From the NCBI GenBank assembly GCA_045660295.1, contig JAZRDN010000042.1, forward strand, positions 1-20,803: a stretch of 20,803 nt of DNA, in the 5' to 3' direction. This document shows, in pieces, positions 7,676 through 13,851 of this stretch. Numbering within the stretch: position 1 is the stretch's first letter; each line of letters begins with the position of its first letter. The notes below the pieces were generated by a model, which was given only the letters and a program-made list of their open reading frames with translations, did not search any database and was not told the origin of the DNA. The DNA comes from RGIG8775 sp045660295. Its GTDB lineage: Bacteria; Bacillota; Clostridia; Oscillospirales; CAG-272. Both the position numbers and the translations under genes were made by a program.

Positions 7676-8375
7676 GATCGTTAATTACCGCGTGGGCTAT
7701 GGCGAGCCCTGCGGCGGCGGGTGCGAATACCGCGGAAGCGGGCGGAATCTTGCCGCTTTCGGGGTCGCGGTGCATGGGAATAGCGGGCGTGATCGGCGGC
7801 TCTTTGGAATAGACCACCTTCAGCGAGTCGATGCCATTCTCTCGGCAGAGCCTTCGCATGGTTTTTGCCAGCGGACAGACCGAGGTTTTGTAGACGTCGG
7901 CGACGGTGAACGCCGTGGGGTCTAACTTGTTGCCCGCGCCCATGGACGATATAACGGGCACGCCTGCCGCTTTGGCGCGTTTGATTATTTCCAGCTTGCC
8001 GCTGACGGTGTCGATGCAGTCGATAACGTAGTCGTAGGACGTGAAATCGAAGTCCGCCGAGGTCTCGGGGAGAAAGAAGATATCGCGCGCGGTAAGCTTG
8101 ATGTCGGGGTTGATGTCTCGCAGACGTGCCGCCGCGGCGTCCACCTTTTTCTGACCGACGGTGGAGTGCAGAGCGATTATCTGGCGATTGATGTTTGACT
8201 CGGAGACGGCGTCGCTGTCGATAAGCTCCATAGAGCCAACGCCCGAGCGCGCCAGTGCCTCGGCGGCGTAGCCGCCGACACCTCCGATGCCGAATATTGC
8301 GACGCGCGCGGACGCGAGCCGCGCCATAGCGTCAGCACCGAGAAGCGATTCTGTTCTTGAAAATGTTTGGTTCAT
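7668..8375 (-). CDS. tcdA: tRNA threonylcarbamoyladenosine dehydratase (TcdA/CsdL)
   Basis: TcdA uses ATP to cyclise the t6A base at position 37 of ANN-decoding tRNAs to ct6A. The 235-residue protein has the E1-like/ThiF fold: the nucleotide loop FGIGGVGGYAAEAL near residue 30, DSDAVSESNINRQ, a conserved lysine in GQKKVD, and the CIDT motif, followed by the family segment KTSVCPLAKTMRRLCR. The frame stays open upstream into repeat A5, giving a false 70-residue N-terminal extension (MWSDLGRVPNACGSY...). I chose ATG 8375 because it has AAAGGA at the right spacing and gives the usual family N-terminus MNQTFSRTESLLG. The substrate is made by the pathway that includes TsaD, encoded at 15739. The 3' end lies in repeat A4. 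Confidence 0.94.
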   Translation of the reverse strand: MNQTFSRTESLLGADAMARLASARVAIFGIGGVGGYAAEALARSGVGSMELIDSDAVSESNINRQIIALHSTVGQKKVDAAAARLRDINPDIKLTARDIFFLPETSADFDFTSYDYVIDCIDTVSGKLEIIKRAKAAGVPVISSMGAGNKLDPTAFTVADVYKTSVCPLAKTMRRLCRENGIDSLKVVYSKEPPITPAIPMHRDPESGKIPPASAVFAPAAAGLAIAHAVINDLI

Positions 8376-8389
8376 AATTTTTCCTTTAT

Positions 8390-8594
8390 AGTTAGTTCTT
8401 GTCGGGTAAGGGGTGACGATGCCACTTTTTGGAAAAAGTGGCGCAAAAACTTTTGGCGCGGGGTAAGTTTTTGTTTGGGATTGTGCCTCTGTCGGTAGTT
8501 TGCGACAACTGCTTGGGGCGTTTAGTACGCTGACGTGGGAATAGCTCCCGCAAGCGTTTGGGACCCTTCCCAAATCGCTCCACAAAGTTAGTTT
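8390..8594 (-). repeat. Family A intergenic repeat, copy A5
   Basis: On the minus strand: CTAACTTTGTGGAGCG left end, TTTGGGA/TCCCAAA hairpin, CGGGAGCTATTCCCACGTCAG (subtype I), CGACAGAGGCACAATCC core, CGCCAAAAGTTTTTGC and a 3' hairpin with arms GCCAC/GTGGC. Joined to module D on its left end. Nearly identical to A7 except in the subtype segment. It ends about 15 bp before the tcdA start. Confidence 0.88.
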
Positions 8595-8700
8595 TAGTGG
8601 GCTTTTATAAGAATACAGCTTGAATTCACAATATTGGTGTAGCTAAAAGCCTGGGGCGTGAGCCTGCGTAGCGCACGGGGGTGTTAAGAGGGGCATATAA
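8595..8700 (+). repeat. Repeat module D, copy 1
   Basis: About 105 bp, almost identical to 16954-17051. It contains GGCTTTTA and TAAAAGCC, which can pair across about 40 nt, and GTGAGCCTGCGTAGCGCACG. It is fused to the left end of repeat A5. Confidence 0.8.
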
Positions 8701-8715
8701 ATCGGGTTTGCGGAG

Positions 8716-8748
8716 CAAATTTGCGGTGTTCAGCCGCAAAACGATTTT
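8716..8748. terminator. Hairpin 3' of bioY, possible terminator
   Basis: TTTGCGG and CCGCAAA form a 7-bp stem with a 7-nt loop, followed on the plus strand by ACGA and six T. In the bioY direction the T-run is poor, so termination of bioY is uncertain. It sits between module D and module E3. Confidence 0.4.
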
Positions 8749-8756
8749 TTGGCATG

Positions 8757-8803
8757 TTTCATTTGGTTCGTTTCTTGTCGCGTGACAAGAAATGAACAAG
8801 CTT
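8757..8803 (+). repeat. Repeat module E, copy 3 (hairpin 2 only), overlapping the end of bioY
   Basis: TTGGTTCGTTTCTTGTC-GCGT-GACAAGAAATGAACAAG, positions 8763-8801, is identical over about 38 bp to 17088-17126. The stem pairs 8766-8779 with 8784-8797. The repeat encodes the last residues and stop codon of bioY on the minus strand. Confidence 0.8.
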
Positions 8804-9283
8804 GTCGGCGAGGACCGCGGCGGCTACTATTTTTATCGCGTCGGGAATAGCGCAGGTGAGTGCTACCGTTCCGAGTGTCGGAAAAAATGGCGCGCTTGTG
8901 GTGATAAAAAGCCAAAATGTACCGAAAATATAACACAATATGGTGGCAAACACCATTGAAACAACTCTTTTTGCGGCGCTTTTGTTGAAAAGTGAAACCA
9001 CAAGCGCGGCGGGAATATATCCTATAATAAATCCGCCCGTAGGTCCTGCCAAGACCTGAAATCCGCCGATGAAGCCCGCAAAAATCGGAAGTCCTACCGC
9101 CCCAAGCGCCACGTAGCAGAGCACCGCGGGCAGGGCGAGTCTTGTGGGCAGAATGCCCGCAACCAAAAGCACCGCAAGGAGCGACAGAGTTATCGGCACG
9201 CCGCCCGTGGGTATTGATATGGGCGCCAGAACGCACAGAAGCGCGGCGCAGAGCGCAGAATAACAGAGTTCTTTCGTTCTCAT
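8759..9283 (-). CDS. bioY: Biotin transporter BioY (ECF transporter S component)
   Basis: BioY is the membrane substrate-binding component of an energy-coupling-factor transporter for biotin. The 174-residue protein is almost all hydrophobic, with about six membrane helices and the family's SIPTGGVPITLSLLAVLL segment after helix 1 and AGPTGGFIIGYIPAAL in the middle. The partner ATPases and T component are not in the window. The open frame extends to 9334, but I chose ATG 9283 because GGAGG lies 4-5 bp upstream and helix 1 then starts normally. A promoter lies just upstream at 9307-9334. The C-terminal residues VHFLSRDKKRTK are encoded by repeat module E3, so the natural C-terminus has been replaced or extended. 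With birA next upstream, the region suggests biotin scavenging; no biotin synthesis gene is seen. Confidence 0.93.
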   Translation of the reverse strand: MRTKELCYSALCAALLCVLAPISIPTGGVPITLSLLAVLLVAGILPTRLALPAVLCYVALGAVGLPIFAGFIGGFQVLAGPTGGFIIGYIPAALVVSLFNKSAAKRVVSMVFATILCYIFGTFWLFITTSAPFFPTLGTVALTCAIPDAIKIVAAAVLADKLVHFLSRDKKRTK

Positions 9284-9306
9284 GATTCCTCCATAGGCAA
9301 GAGAGA

Positions 9307-9334
9307 ATAATACGAACTCGGTTTTTAAAATCAA
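9307..9334 (-). promoter_or_regulatory. Predicted sigma-A-type promoter of bioY
   Basis: On the minus strand TTGATT (9334-9329), 16-bp spacer, TATTAT (9312-9307). The predicted transcription start near 9300 leaves a leader of about 17-20 nt containing only the GGAGG site. The -35 box lies inside the left arm of a 107-bp palindromic element. Confidence 0.6.
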
Positions 9335-9427
9335 ATATTGGTATATGCTTCGGTAAATTTTCTTGCGATATCCGTATATCTCTGCGAAAATTAACCTCGC
9401 CTATCCTCAATCTTTGACTTTAAAAAC
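9321..9427. repeat. 107-bp concentric palindromic (MITE-like) element upstream of bioY
   Basis: Outer arms 9321-9340 and 9408-9427 are inverted copies at 18 of 20 positions (GTTTTTAAA... type). A second pair, GGTAAATTTTC (9352-9362) and GAAAATTAACC (9386-9396), and an inner pair GATAT (9367-9371) / ATATC (9376-9380), share the same centre near 9374. The full nested symmetry suggests one long hairpin-forming mobile or regulatory element. No second copy is in the window. Confidence 0.6.
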
Positions 9428-9530
9428 TCGTAGACCCTCAAGCCTTAATTTTTGTGTGATTTTGGTGCTTGACGAACGCCGCCAAGTGTGGACTTTGCAA
9501 GTGAGACAAGTGCCATAAAGCACCGAAAAT
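9428..9530. other. Gap between the palindrome and birA, no gene
   Basis: About 100 bp. GGTGCTT near the birA stop can pair with AAGCACC about 50 nt away (minus-strand reading), with TTGTCTCACTTGCAAAGTCC between. No T-run follows, so no terminator is called. Confidence 0.3.
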
Positions 9531-10292
9531 TCAGGCTTTAGGGCGGGTTCGGATTATTCTCTCTTGCCTACGTCTCACCGAGACCTCGCCGCTGAATACC
9601 GTTATTTCCTCTCCGTCTGAGAGCCTTTTTACAAGCAGGGCGCCGTTGTGAAGAATTTCAAGAGCTACGGCTTCATATTTTTTGCCGCAGTGGGGGACAA
9701 CATCTATCTTCTTGCCTAAAATCATGCATCTGTGGCGGTACTCGTCAAGATGCTCGTGGCATTTTTCCTCGTCAAAATTCTTGAATTGCTCCAATATTTC
9801 AGAGGCAAGCGCCTCGGGCGTGACGGCGACTTCGCACTCGTCACAAAGCGCGGTGGCTATTGCCGAAAGCTCGTCGGGCAGTCTGTTGCTAAGGTTTACG
9901 CCTATGCCCAGCACCGCGAATTTTTCGCCGCCCGTAAGCCTCTCGCCGCCCTCGGCGAGAATACCGCAGAGCTTTTTGCCGCCCACGTATAGGTCATTCA
10001 CCCATTTTATTTTCACGTCCACGGGCGCGAGAGCCTCTATGGCGCGCGCCGCGGCAACCGCCGCGTATGTGGTGATAAGCCCTATGCGGCTCGGGTCTGC
10101 CAGGGGCAGAAGAATACTCATGTAAAGTCCGCCCGACTCCGAGCTGAAGCGGCGCTCCATTCGTCCGCGCCCCGCCGTCTGTCTGTCGGCTATGACCACC
10201 GAGCCAAAGGGCGCGCCGTCCCGCGCAAGCGCCTTGAGGTCGGCGTTGGTGGAGCTTGTCTCTTGCAGGTGAGTTACTGTGAATCCCATCAT
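9531..10292 (-). CDS. birA: Biotin-[acetyl-CoA-carboxylase] ligase, no DNA-binding domain
   Basis: This ligase makes biotinyl-AMP and attaches biotin to a lysine of carboxylase carrier proteins. The 253-residue protein begins directly with the catalytic domain (HLQETSSTNADLK), so it lacks the N-terminal winged helix of regulatory BirA and cannot act as the classical biotin repressor. Visible motifs are GRGRMERRF (41-49, biotinyl-AMP loop, where the usual GRGRxGR has Glu for the second conserved Gly), KWVNDL (96-101), GGKKLCGIL (104-112) and LGIGVNL (128-134). A C-terminal SH3-like domain follows. ATG 10292 overlaps the TGA stop of the upstream AraC-type gene (ATGA), which suggests translational coupling; ATG 10289 directly after is an alternative. 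Third gene of the alr operon. Confidence 0.93.
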   Translation of the reverse strand: MMGFTVTHLQETSSTNADLKALARDGAPFGSVVIADRQTAGRGRMERRFSSESGGLYMSILLPLADPSRIGLITTYAAVAAARAIEALAPVDVKIKWVNDLYVGGKKLCGILAEGGERLTGGEKFAVLGIGVNLSNRLPDELSAIATALCDECEVAVTPEALASEILEQFKNFDEEKCHEHLDEYRHRCMILGKKIDVVPHCGKKYEAVALEILHNGALLVKRLSDGEEITVFSGEVSVRRRQERIIRTRPKA

Positions 10293-11107
10293 TCGCTCTG
10301 TCTCCTGCCGGAAAGCCTGTATTCGGTGGGAGACAGCTTGTACTGCTTGCTGAACGCGCGGTTAAAGGTGCGCGCGGTGGCAAAGCCCACCTCCTCGCTT
10401 ATCTCGGTGATGCTCTTGGTGGTGTCGCAGAGTAGCCTGCACGCCGCCGACACGCGGAGCGAGTTTATGTAGTCGTTGAATTTCATATTAAATTCCTTGC
10501 CGAACAGGTGCGAGATGTAATATTTGCTCATGTGAAGCTCCTCGGCAAGCACCGCCAGCGACAGCTCGCGGTTGTAGTTTCGCACGCAGTAATCTGTGAC
10601 GGCGCGCATGGCGCGTGAGCACTCCACGTTGGTCTTTTCAACGGGCAGGTGCTTGAATATCTGCCCGAAAAGCGCGATGGCGTACCCTCGGCGAATGACG
10701 TTGTTGCGCTTGCCGCCGTTATCCTTGCCCGACGATGGGTGAGCGAGCAGCAGATTTATCGTTTGCATCAGCTCGGGGTAGGAGGACACGTTCTCAATTA
10801 CCGGTGTCTTTGGCTCGTAGCTGTCGAAAAGCTGAACCACCTCGGGCATGATGTTAGGGGAGATTATTGATATCATGTATTTCTCCGCCTCTGTGGTGAT
10901 GTACATGTGCGGGCGGTTTGGAAAAACCACCAGAAGCGAGTCGGGGGGAAGGGGATACTCCTGACCGTCAACCACCGCGGTTGAGAAGCCGTCCTTCATA
11001 TATACTATTTCCACGTGGTAGTGCAGATGCAGAGGGCACTGGAGATGATGGTTGCCCTCCGTGTGGTCGTTCACGCTTATCTCGACCGTCTTGTTTTCAT
11101 AATACAT
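10289..11107 (-). CDS. AraC/XylS-family transcriptional regulator
   Basis: A DNA-binding regulator of the AraC type, 272 residues. The N-terminal half (about 1-140) looks like a cupin-type sensor barrel, with a histidine-rich CPLHLHYHVEIVYMKDG strand and a PNRPHMY turn. The C-terminal half (about 165-268) has the paired helix-turn-helix: SLAVLAEELHMSKYYISHLF, then the linker and ITEISEEVGFATARTFNRAF, ending with the KLSPTEYR signature. ATG 11107 overlaps the alr stop by 11 bp, and its own stop overlaps the birA start by 4 bp, so it is inside the alr-birA operon. The ligand and targets are not evident. Cupin-type members often sense sugars, but this one is with cell-wall and biotin genes. Confidence 0.92.
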   Translation of the reverse strand: MYYENKTVEISVNDHTEGNHHLQCPLHLHYHVEIVYMKDGFSTAVVDGQEYPLPPDSLLVVFPNRPHMYITTEAEKYMISIISPNIMPEVVQLFDSYEPKTPVIENVSSYPELMQTINLLLAHPSSGKDNGGKRNNVIRRGYAIALFGQIFKHLPVEKTNVECSRAMRAVTDYCVRNYNRELSLAVLAEELHMSKYYISHLFGKEFNMKFNDYINSLRVSAACRLLCDTTKSITEISEEVGFATARTFNRAFSKQYKLSPTEYRLSGRRQSE

Positions 11108-12335
11108 TGCCGTCCTCCTTGTAGATGCGGACTACACGCGCGCTGACCGCACAGAGTATCTCGTAGGGAATCGTGTTTGCCAGCTCGGCAAGCGCGTAGA
11201 GCCTTTGTGGGGCGTCACCGAAAAGCGTAACCTCGTCGCCCACACGCGCCGAGTCCGAGCCGTCAAGGCTTATCATGCATTGGTCCATACATATTCTGCC
11301 GACGATGGGGGCTTCGGTGTCGCCGTCAGGCGAAGATATCTTAACGCTCGCGCCGCCGTAGGCGCGGAGAAATCCGTCGGCGTAGCCTACGGGAAGCGTA
11401 GCGATGCGCGTGTCGCGCTCTGCCTTGAATCTGCCGCCGTAGCTTACCGTCTCGCCCTCGCGCAGGGTGTGTATATGCGATATTTTTGTCTTAAAGCTCA
11501 TTGCGGGGCGCAGGGAAAGCTCAAAAAACTCGCTGGGGCGCGCGCCGTAGAGCGCTATTCCAAGGCGCACTCCGTCAAGCGCAAGCTCGGGGAAGCGTAT
11601 AGCCGCCGCGCTGTTGCAGACGTGCTTGAAGGCTATCCTGACGCGCCTTTTTTCAAGCGCCTTTATCACGCCAAAGAAGCGCTTTGCCTGCAATAGAGTC
11701 TTGCCCGAAAGCTCCTCGCTGTCCGAGTCGTCCGCCTCGGCGAAGTGGGTGAAGATGCCCTCAATAGAAATTCCTTTTAATTTGGAGCAGGACTTGATTT
11801 CCTCTGCCGACCTGTCGAAATCGTCCTCGGAGCAAGCGGCAAAGCCCAGTCGGTTCATGCCCGTGTCAAGCTTTACGTGGCAACGAACGCGCACGCGAGC
11901 CGTGGCGGCCGCCGCCGAAAGGCGCTCGGCGTATTCAAGAGAGGGAAGCGTGGTGATGATGTCGTATTCAGCCAGCTTGCGGACAAGGCTGGGGAGCGTG
12001 AGCCCCAGAATGAGTATCCGTGCCTCCACACCGCGGTTGCGACAAATGTTGCGCACCTCAACCGCTTCTTCAATAGATGAGACCGCAAAAAAACGACAGC
12101 CCTCGGAGAGAAAGACAGGGACGGCGCCGCAGGCGCCGTGACCGTAGGCGTCGGCCTTTACCACGCAGATAGGCTCGGGCGCTTTGCCGCAAGCCGACAA
12201 CGCCCGTTCCCGCAAGGTCTCGGATAAATATTTATAATTAAATCGAAGCGCGCCTAAGTCTATTTCCGCCCAGGTGCGAGCCTCGTCAAATCTCGGTAGC
12301 GCCGAATAAAGTCTTGTTCTTTCAAAAATTTCCAT
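11097..12335 (-). CDS. alr: Alanine racemase
   Basis: A pyridoxal-phosphate enzyme that interconverts L- and D-alanine and supplies D-alanine for peptidoglycan. The 412-residue protein has an N-terminal TIM barrel with the PLP lysine in VVKADAYGHG (K60) and a C-terminal beta domain with the catalytic tyrosine in TVSYGGRF, LPVGYADGF and the ICMDQCM segment. RCHVKLDTGMNRLGF is the usual barrel strand. The frame is open to 12401, but ATG 12335 is chosen because GGAGG lies 5-6 bp upstream and AEIDLGALRFNY then falls near residue 23 as usual. A promoter lies at 12373-12401. It is the first gene of an overlapping alr-araC-birA operon. Confidence 0.95.
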   Translation of the reverse strand: MEIFERTRLYSALPRFDEARTWAEIDLGALRFNYKYLSETLRERALSACGKAPEPICVVKADAYGHGACGAVPVFLSEGCRFFAVSSIEEAVEVRNICRNRGVEARILILGLTLPSLVRKLAEYDIITTLPSLEYAERLSAAAATARVRVRCHVKLDTGMNRLGFAACSEDDFDRSAEEIKSCSKLKGISIEGIFTHFAEADDSDSEELSGKTLLQAKRFFGVIKALEKRRVRIAFKHVCNSAAAIRFPELALDGVRLGIALYGARPSEFFELSLRPAMSFKTKISHIHTLREGETVSYGGRFKAERDTRIATLPVGYADGFLRAYGGASVKISSPDGDTEAPIVGRICMDQCMISLDGSDSARVGDEVTLFGDAPQRLYALAELANTIPYEILCAVSARVVRIYKEDGNVL

Positions 12336-12372
12336 AGTCCCTCCAAAGCGCAATTTATGTCTTATATAATAC

Positions 12373-12401
12373 AGTATACCACCATCGGACGAATTTTGCA
12401 A
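12373..12401 (-). promoter_or_regulatory. Predicted sigma-A-type promoter of the alr-araC-birA operon
   Basis: On the minus strand TTGCAA (12401-12396), 17-bp spacer, TATACT (12378-12373), followed by an AT-rich leader of about 30 nt and the GGAGG site of alr. It lies directly downstream of a remnant of the repeat A right end (AACTAACTAAC near 12420). Confidence 0.7.
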
Positions 12402-12415
12402 TGGGATTTTGAAAA

Positions 12416-12432
12416 TTGTTAGTTAGTTTTTT
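12416..12432 (-). repeat. Remnant of repeat A right end
   Basis: AACTAACTAAC on the minus strand (plus GTTAGTTAGTTTTTT) matches the terminal motif of family A. The rest of the repeat is absent or scrambled. Part of the 12336-12834 gap. Confidence 0.4.
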
Positions 12433-12450
12433 CCCCTAGCGGGGAGCCAA

Positions 12451-12533
12451 ATGGTCAGCGTTCCGAGCTTGTGCTAACATAACCCTCGTTGCCACCAGTC
12501 GTTCTCTCGACGAGAACTCCTTTGCCTTGGGCA
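12451..12533 (-). repeat. Repeat module B, copy 2
   Basis: Minus-strand reading matches B1 and B3 (CCCAAGGCAAAGGAG...CGGAACGCTGACC), but the hairpin stem is GTTCTC/GAGAAC (12527-12522 with 12516-12511) instead of GTGTGC/GCACAC. Both arms changed together. Confidence 0.72.
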
Positions 12534-12626
12534 CGCTAAATTATTGTTTAGCGCGGACTTCCGCGCCGACGGGGGGGGATTTTACTTATTTTTTGTCTTC
12601 GTTTCCCTATCCTCCCCCTTCTCAAA

Positions 12627-12680
12627 GCGCTCCAAAACCTGTAGGGCGGGGGCTTGTCTCCCGCCGAAAACCAAAATGCA
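12627..12680 (-). repeat. Repeat module C, copy 1
   Basis: Minus strand: TGCATTTTGGTTTTCGGCGG, then a GGCGGG/CCCGCC hairpin, then TACAGGTTTTGGAGCG. About 95% identical to 15490-15543. The following 40 bp (to about 12585) is a degraded start of repeat A. Between B2 and C1 there is also a GCGCGGA/TCCGCGC hairpin near 12551 and a run of eight G at about 12571. Confidence 0.65.
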
Positions 12681-12760
12681 CCCAAGGCAAAGGAGTGTGC
12701 GTTTAGCACACGACTGATGGCAACGCCCGTGTTGTTCGCACATGCTCGGTACGCTGACCA
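12674..12760 (+). repeat. Repeat module B, copy 3
   Basis: Matches B1 over its length, with the perfect hairpin GTGTGC (12694-12699) / GCACAC (12705-12710). It is fused to C1 through TGCATTTT, giving the B-C order (minus reading). Confidence 0.75.
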
Positions 12761-12804
12761 ATCGCCTCCCCGGTAGGGACTGACCAATTGGCTCTCTGCT
12801 AAGA

Positions 12805-12832
12805 GCCCACCCGCTTGAGCGGGTGGGCTTTT
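12805..12832 (-). terminator. Strong hairpin downstream of the TSP3-type gene
   Basis: Perfect 10-bp arms GCCCACCCGC (12805-12814) and GCGGGTGGGC (12819-12828) around TTGA. It starts 2-3 bp after the stop of the minus-strand gene. The better T-run (TTTT) is on the plus strand; the minus side reads TCTT, so it may act in both directions. Confidence 0.6.
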
Positions 12833-12834
12833 GG

Positions 12835-13449
12835 TTATTTGTTCTGGGGAGGCTTTTTCTTGGGCATGAGGGCTATTACAAGCACGACTACCGCGCCTAT
12901 AACAAGCAGGGCTATCACGATACCCACTACCGTGGACATCGCCTTACCTTCCTCTGCGCCGTCTCCGTTGGGGGCGGCGTCATTGCTGTCAGCAACGCCG
13001 CCGTTGTCCGCGTCGGTGTCGCTTGCGTCGGGCACTCCGTCGTTGTCGTCATCTGAATCGGTAGGGTCGGAAATACCGTCGTTGTCGGTGTCCTCGACCG
13101 CGCCGCCGATATCCGAGTCGGGCACGTTGGTGTCAAATCCGTTATCCATGCCGCTTTCAACGCCGTCAACGATACTGTCAGCACCGTCAACAACGCCTTC
13201 CGCACCGCTCTCGATGCCGCCTATTATATTGTCCGCACCGCTTTCGATGCCGCCGATTATGCCGTCAGCTCCGCTTTCAATACCCTCGCCTATGGGAGGC
13301 GCGTCGCTTGTGTCAGCGTTACGCCTGCCAAAGCCGAAAATACCGTTGTTCATCGCCGCGCAGGTCATTGCCGCGGCAATTGCAAGCGCCACCACCAGAC
13401 ACAGAACCGAAATCACTCTCGATGCTCGAGCTTTTTTGAATTTAAGCAT
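12835..13449 (-). CDS. Membrane-anchored surface protein with glycine-rich repeats and TSP3-like calcium motifs
   Basis: A 204-residue protein of unknown role. It has an N-terminal hydrophobic helix (about 11-33) that could be a signal peptide or anchor, then 11-residue repeats of the form GIESGADGIIG (about 54-102). An acidic segment follows (119-155) with DTDNDGISDPTDSDDDNDGV, typical of thrombospondin type-3 calcium-binding repeats. A second membrane helix (about 171-195) and a basic tail PKKKPPQNK end it, so the repeats should lie outside the cell, between two membrane anchors, if the first helix is kept. Low-complexity composition means similarity searches will be misleading. The open frame extends to 13497, but ATG 13449 has AAAGGA 8 bp upstream and the earlier ATG has no ribosome site. 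It stands alone between repeat-rich gaps. Confidence 0.75.
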   Translation of the reverse strand: MLKFKKARASRVISVLCLVVALAIAAAMTCAAMNNGIFGFGRRNADTSDAPPIGEGIESGADGIIGGIESGADNIIGGIESGAEGVVDGADSIVDGVESGMDNGFDTNVPDSDIGGAVEDTDNDGISDPTDSDDDNDGVPDASDTDADNGGVADSNDAAPNGDGAEEGKAMSTVVGIVIALLVIGAVVVLVIALMPKKKPPQNK

Positions 13450-13519
13450 TTCAAAAATCCTTTCTGTATTCGCTTGCAATTTTATTTTCTCACGCATACT
13501 GATTTTTATTTATAGAAAA

Positions 13520-13575
13520 ATTAGTTAGTTTTTTTCTGTGTTGTCGCTTTTTTGAAAAGTTAATGCGGCCGCAAA
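13520..13575 (-). repeat. Truncated family A repeat (right end only)
   Basis: Plus-strand ATTAGTTAGTTTTTTTC, then GTCGCTTTTTTGAAAAG and a GCAAAAC string resemble the right third of A3, with the 3' hairpin broken. It lies upstream of the TSP3-type gene. Confidence 0.45.
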
Positions 13576-13607
13576 ACTCACAATCTTATAAAATTTAAAA
13601 ATACCTC

Positions 13608-13636
13608 TTGATTTATTGGAGATTTAACAGTATAAT
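13608..13636 (+). promoter_or_regulatory. Predicted strong sigma-A-type promoter of comEB-ywlE-rimI
   Basis: TTGATT (13608-13613), 17-bp spacer, perfect TATAAT (13631-13636). The transcription start should fall near 13643, at the first bases of a 170-bp palindromic element, so the whole element would be in the mRNA leader. Confidence 0.72.
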
Positions 13637-13637
13637 A

Positions 13638-13807
13638 TAATAGGCAACCTCTAAAAATTCGACGGCGGACGAATCGGCGGTGCTTTTTCCGCCATTCGTC
13701 ACAAAAATTCTTCGCATAGGGTAAACTATACGCGCGAATTTTTGTTTGGACTGACGAAAAAACTCCCTCGCCGCTCGCCTCGCGCGAGTTTTAGAGATTA
13801 CCTATTA
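13638..13807. repeat. 170-bp palindromic (MITE-like) element in the comEB leader
   Basis: Terminal arms 13638-13656 and 13789-13807 are inverted copies at 17 of 19 positions (TAATAGGCAACCTCTAAAA). A concentric inner pair ACAAAAATTC (13701-13710) / GAATTTTTGT (13736-13745) and ATAG/CTAT at the centre share the midpoint near 13723. A side hairpin pairs GACGAAT-GGCGG (13668-13680) with CCGCC-ATTCGTC (13689-13700). No open frame. Either a non-autonomous transposable element or a structured leader. Confidence 0.68.
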
Positions 13808-13851
13808 ATGAGTAAGTATCCCAATGATTTTTCAAAAACAGGAGAAAAACG

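Noticed and set aside
8376..8585. N-terminal 70-residue extension of TcdA
   Set aside because: It is entirely repeat A5 sequence; ATG 8375 has its own ribosome site and gives the normal N-terminus.
9284..9320. A riboswitch in the bioY leader
   Set aside because: The predicted leader is only about 20 nt, and biotin riboswitches are not an established class.
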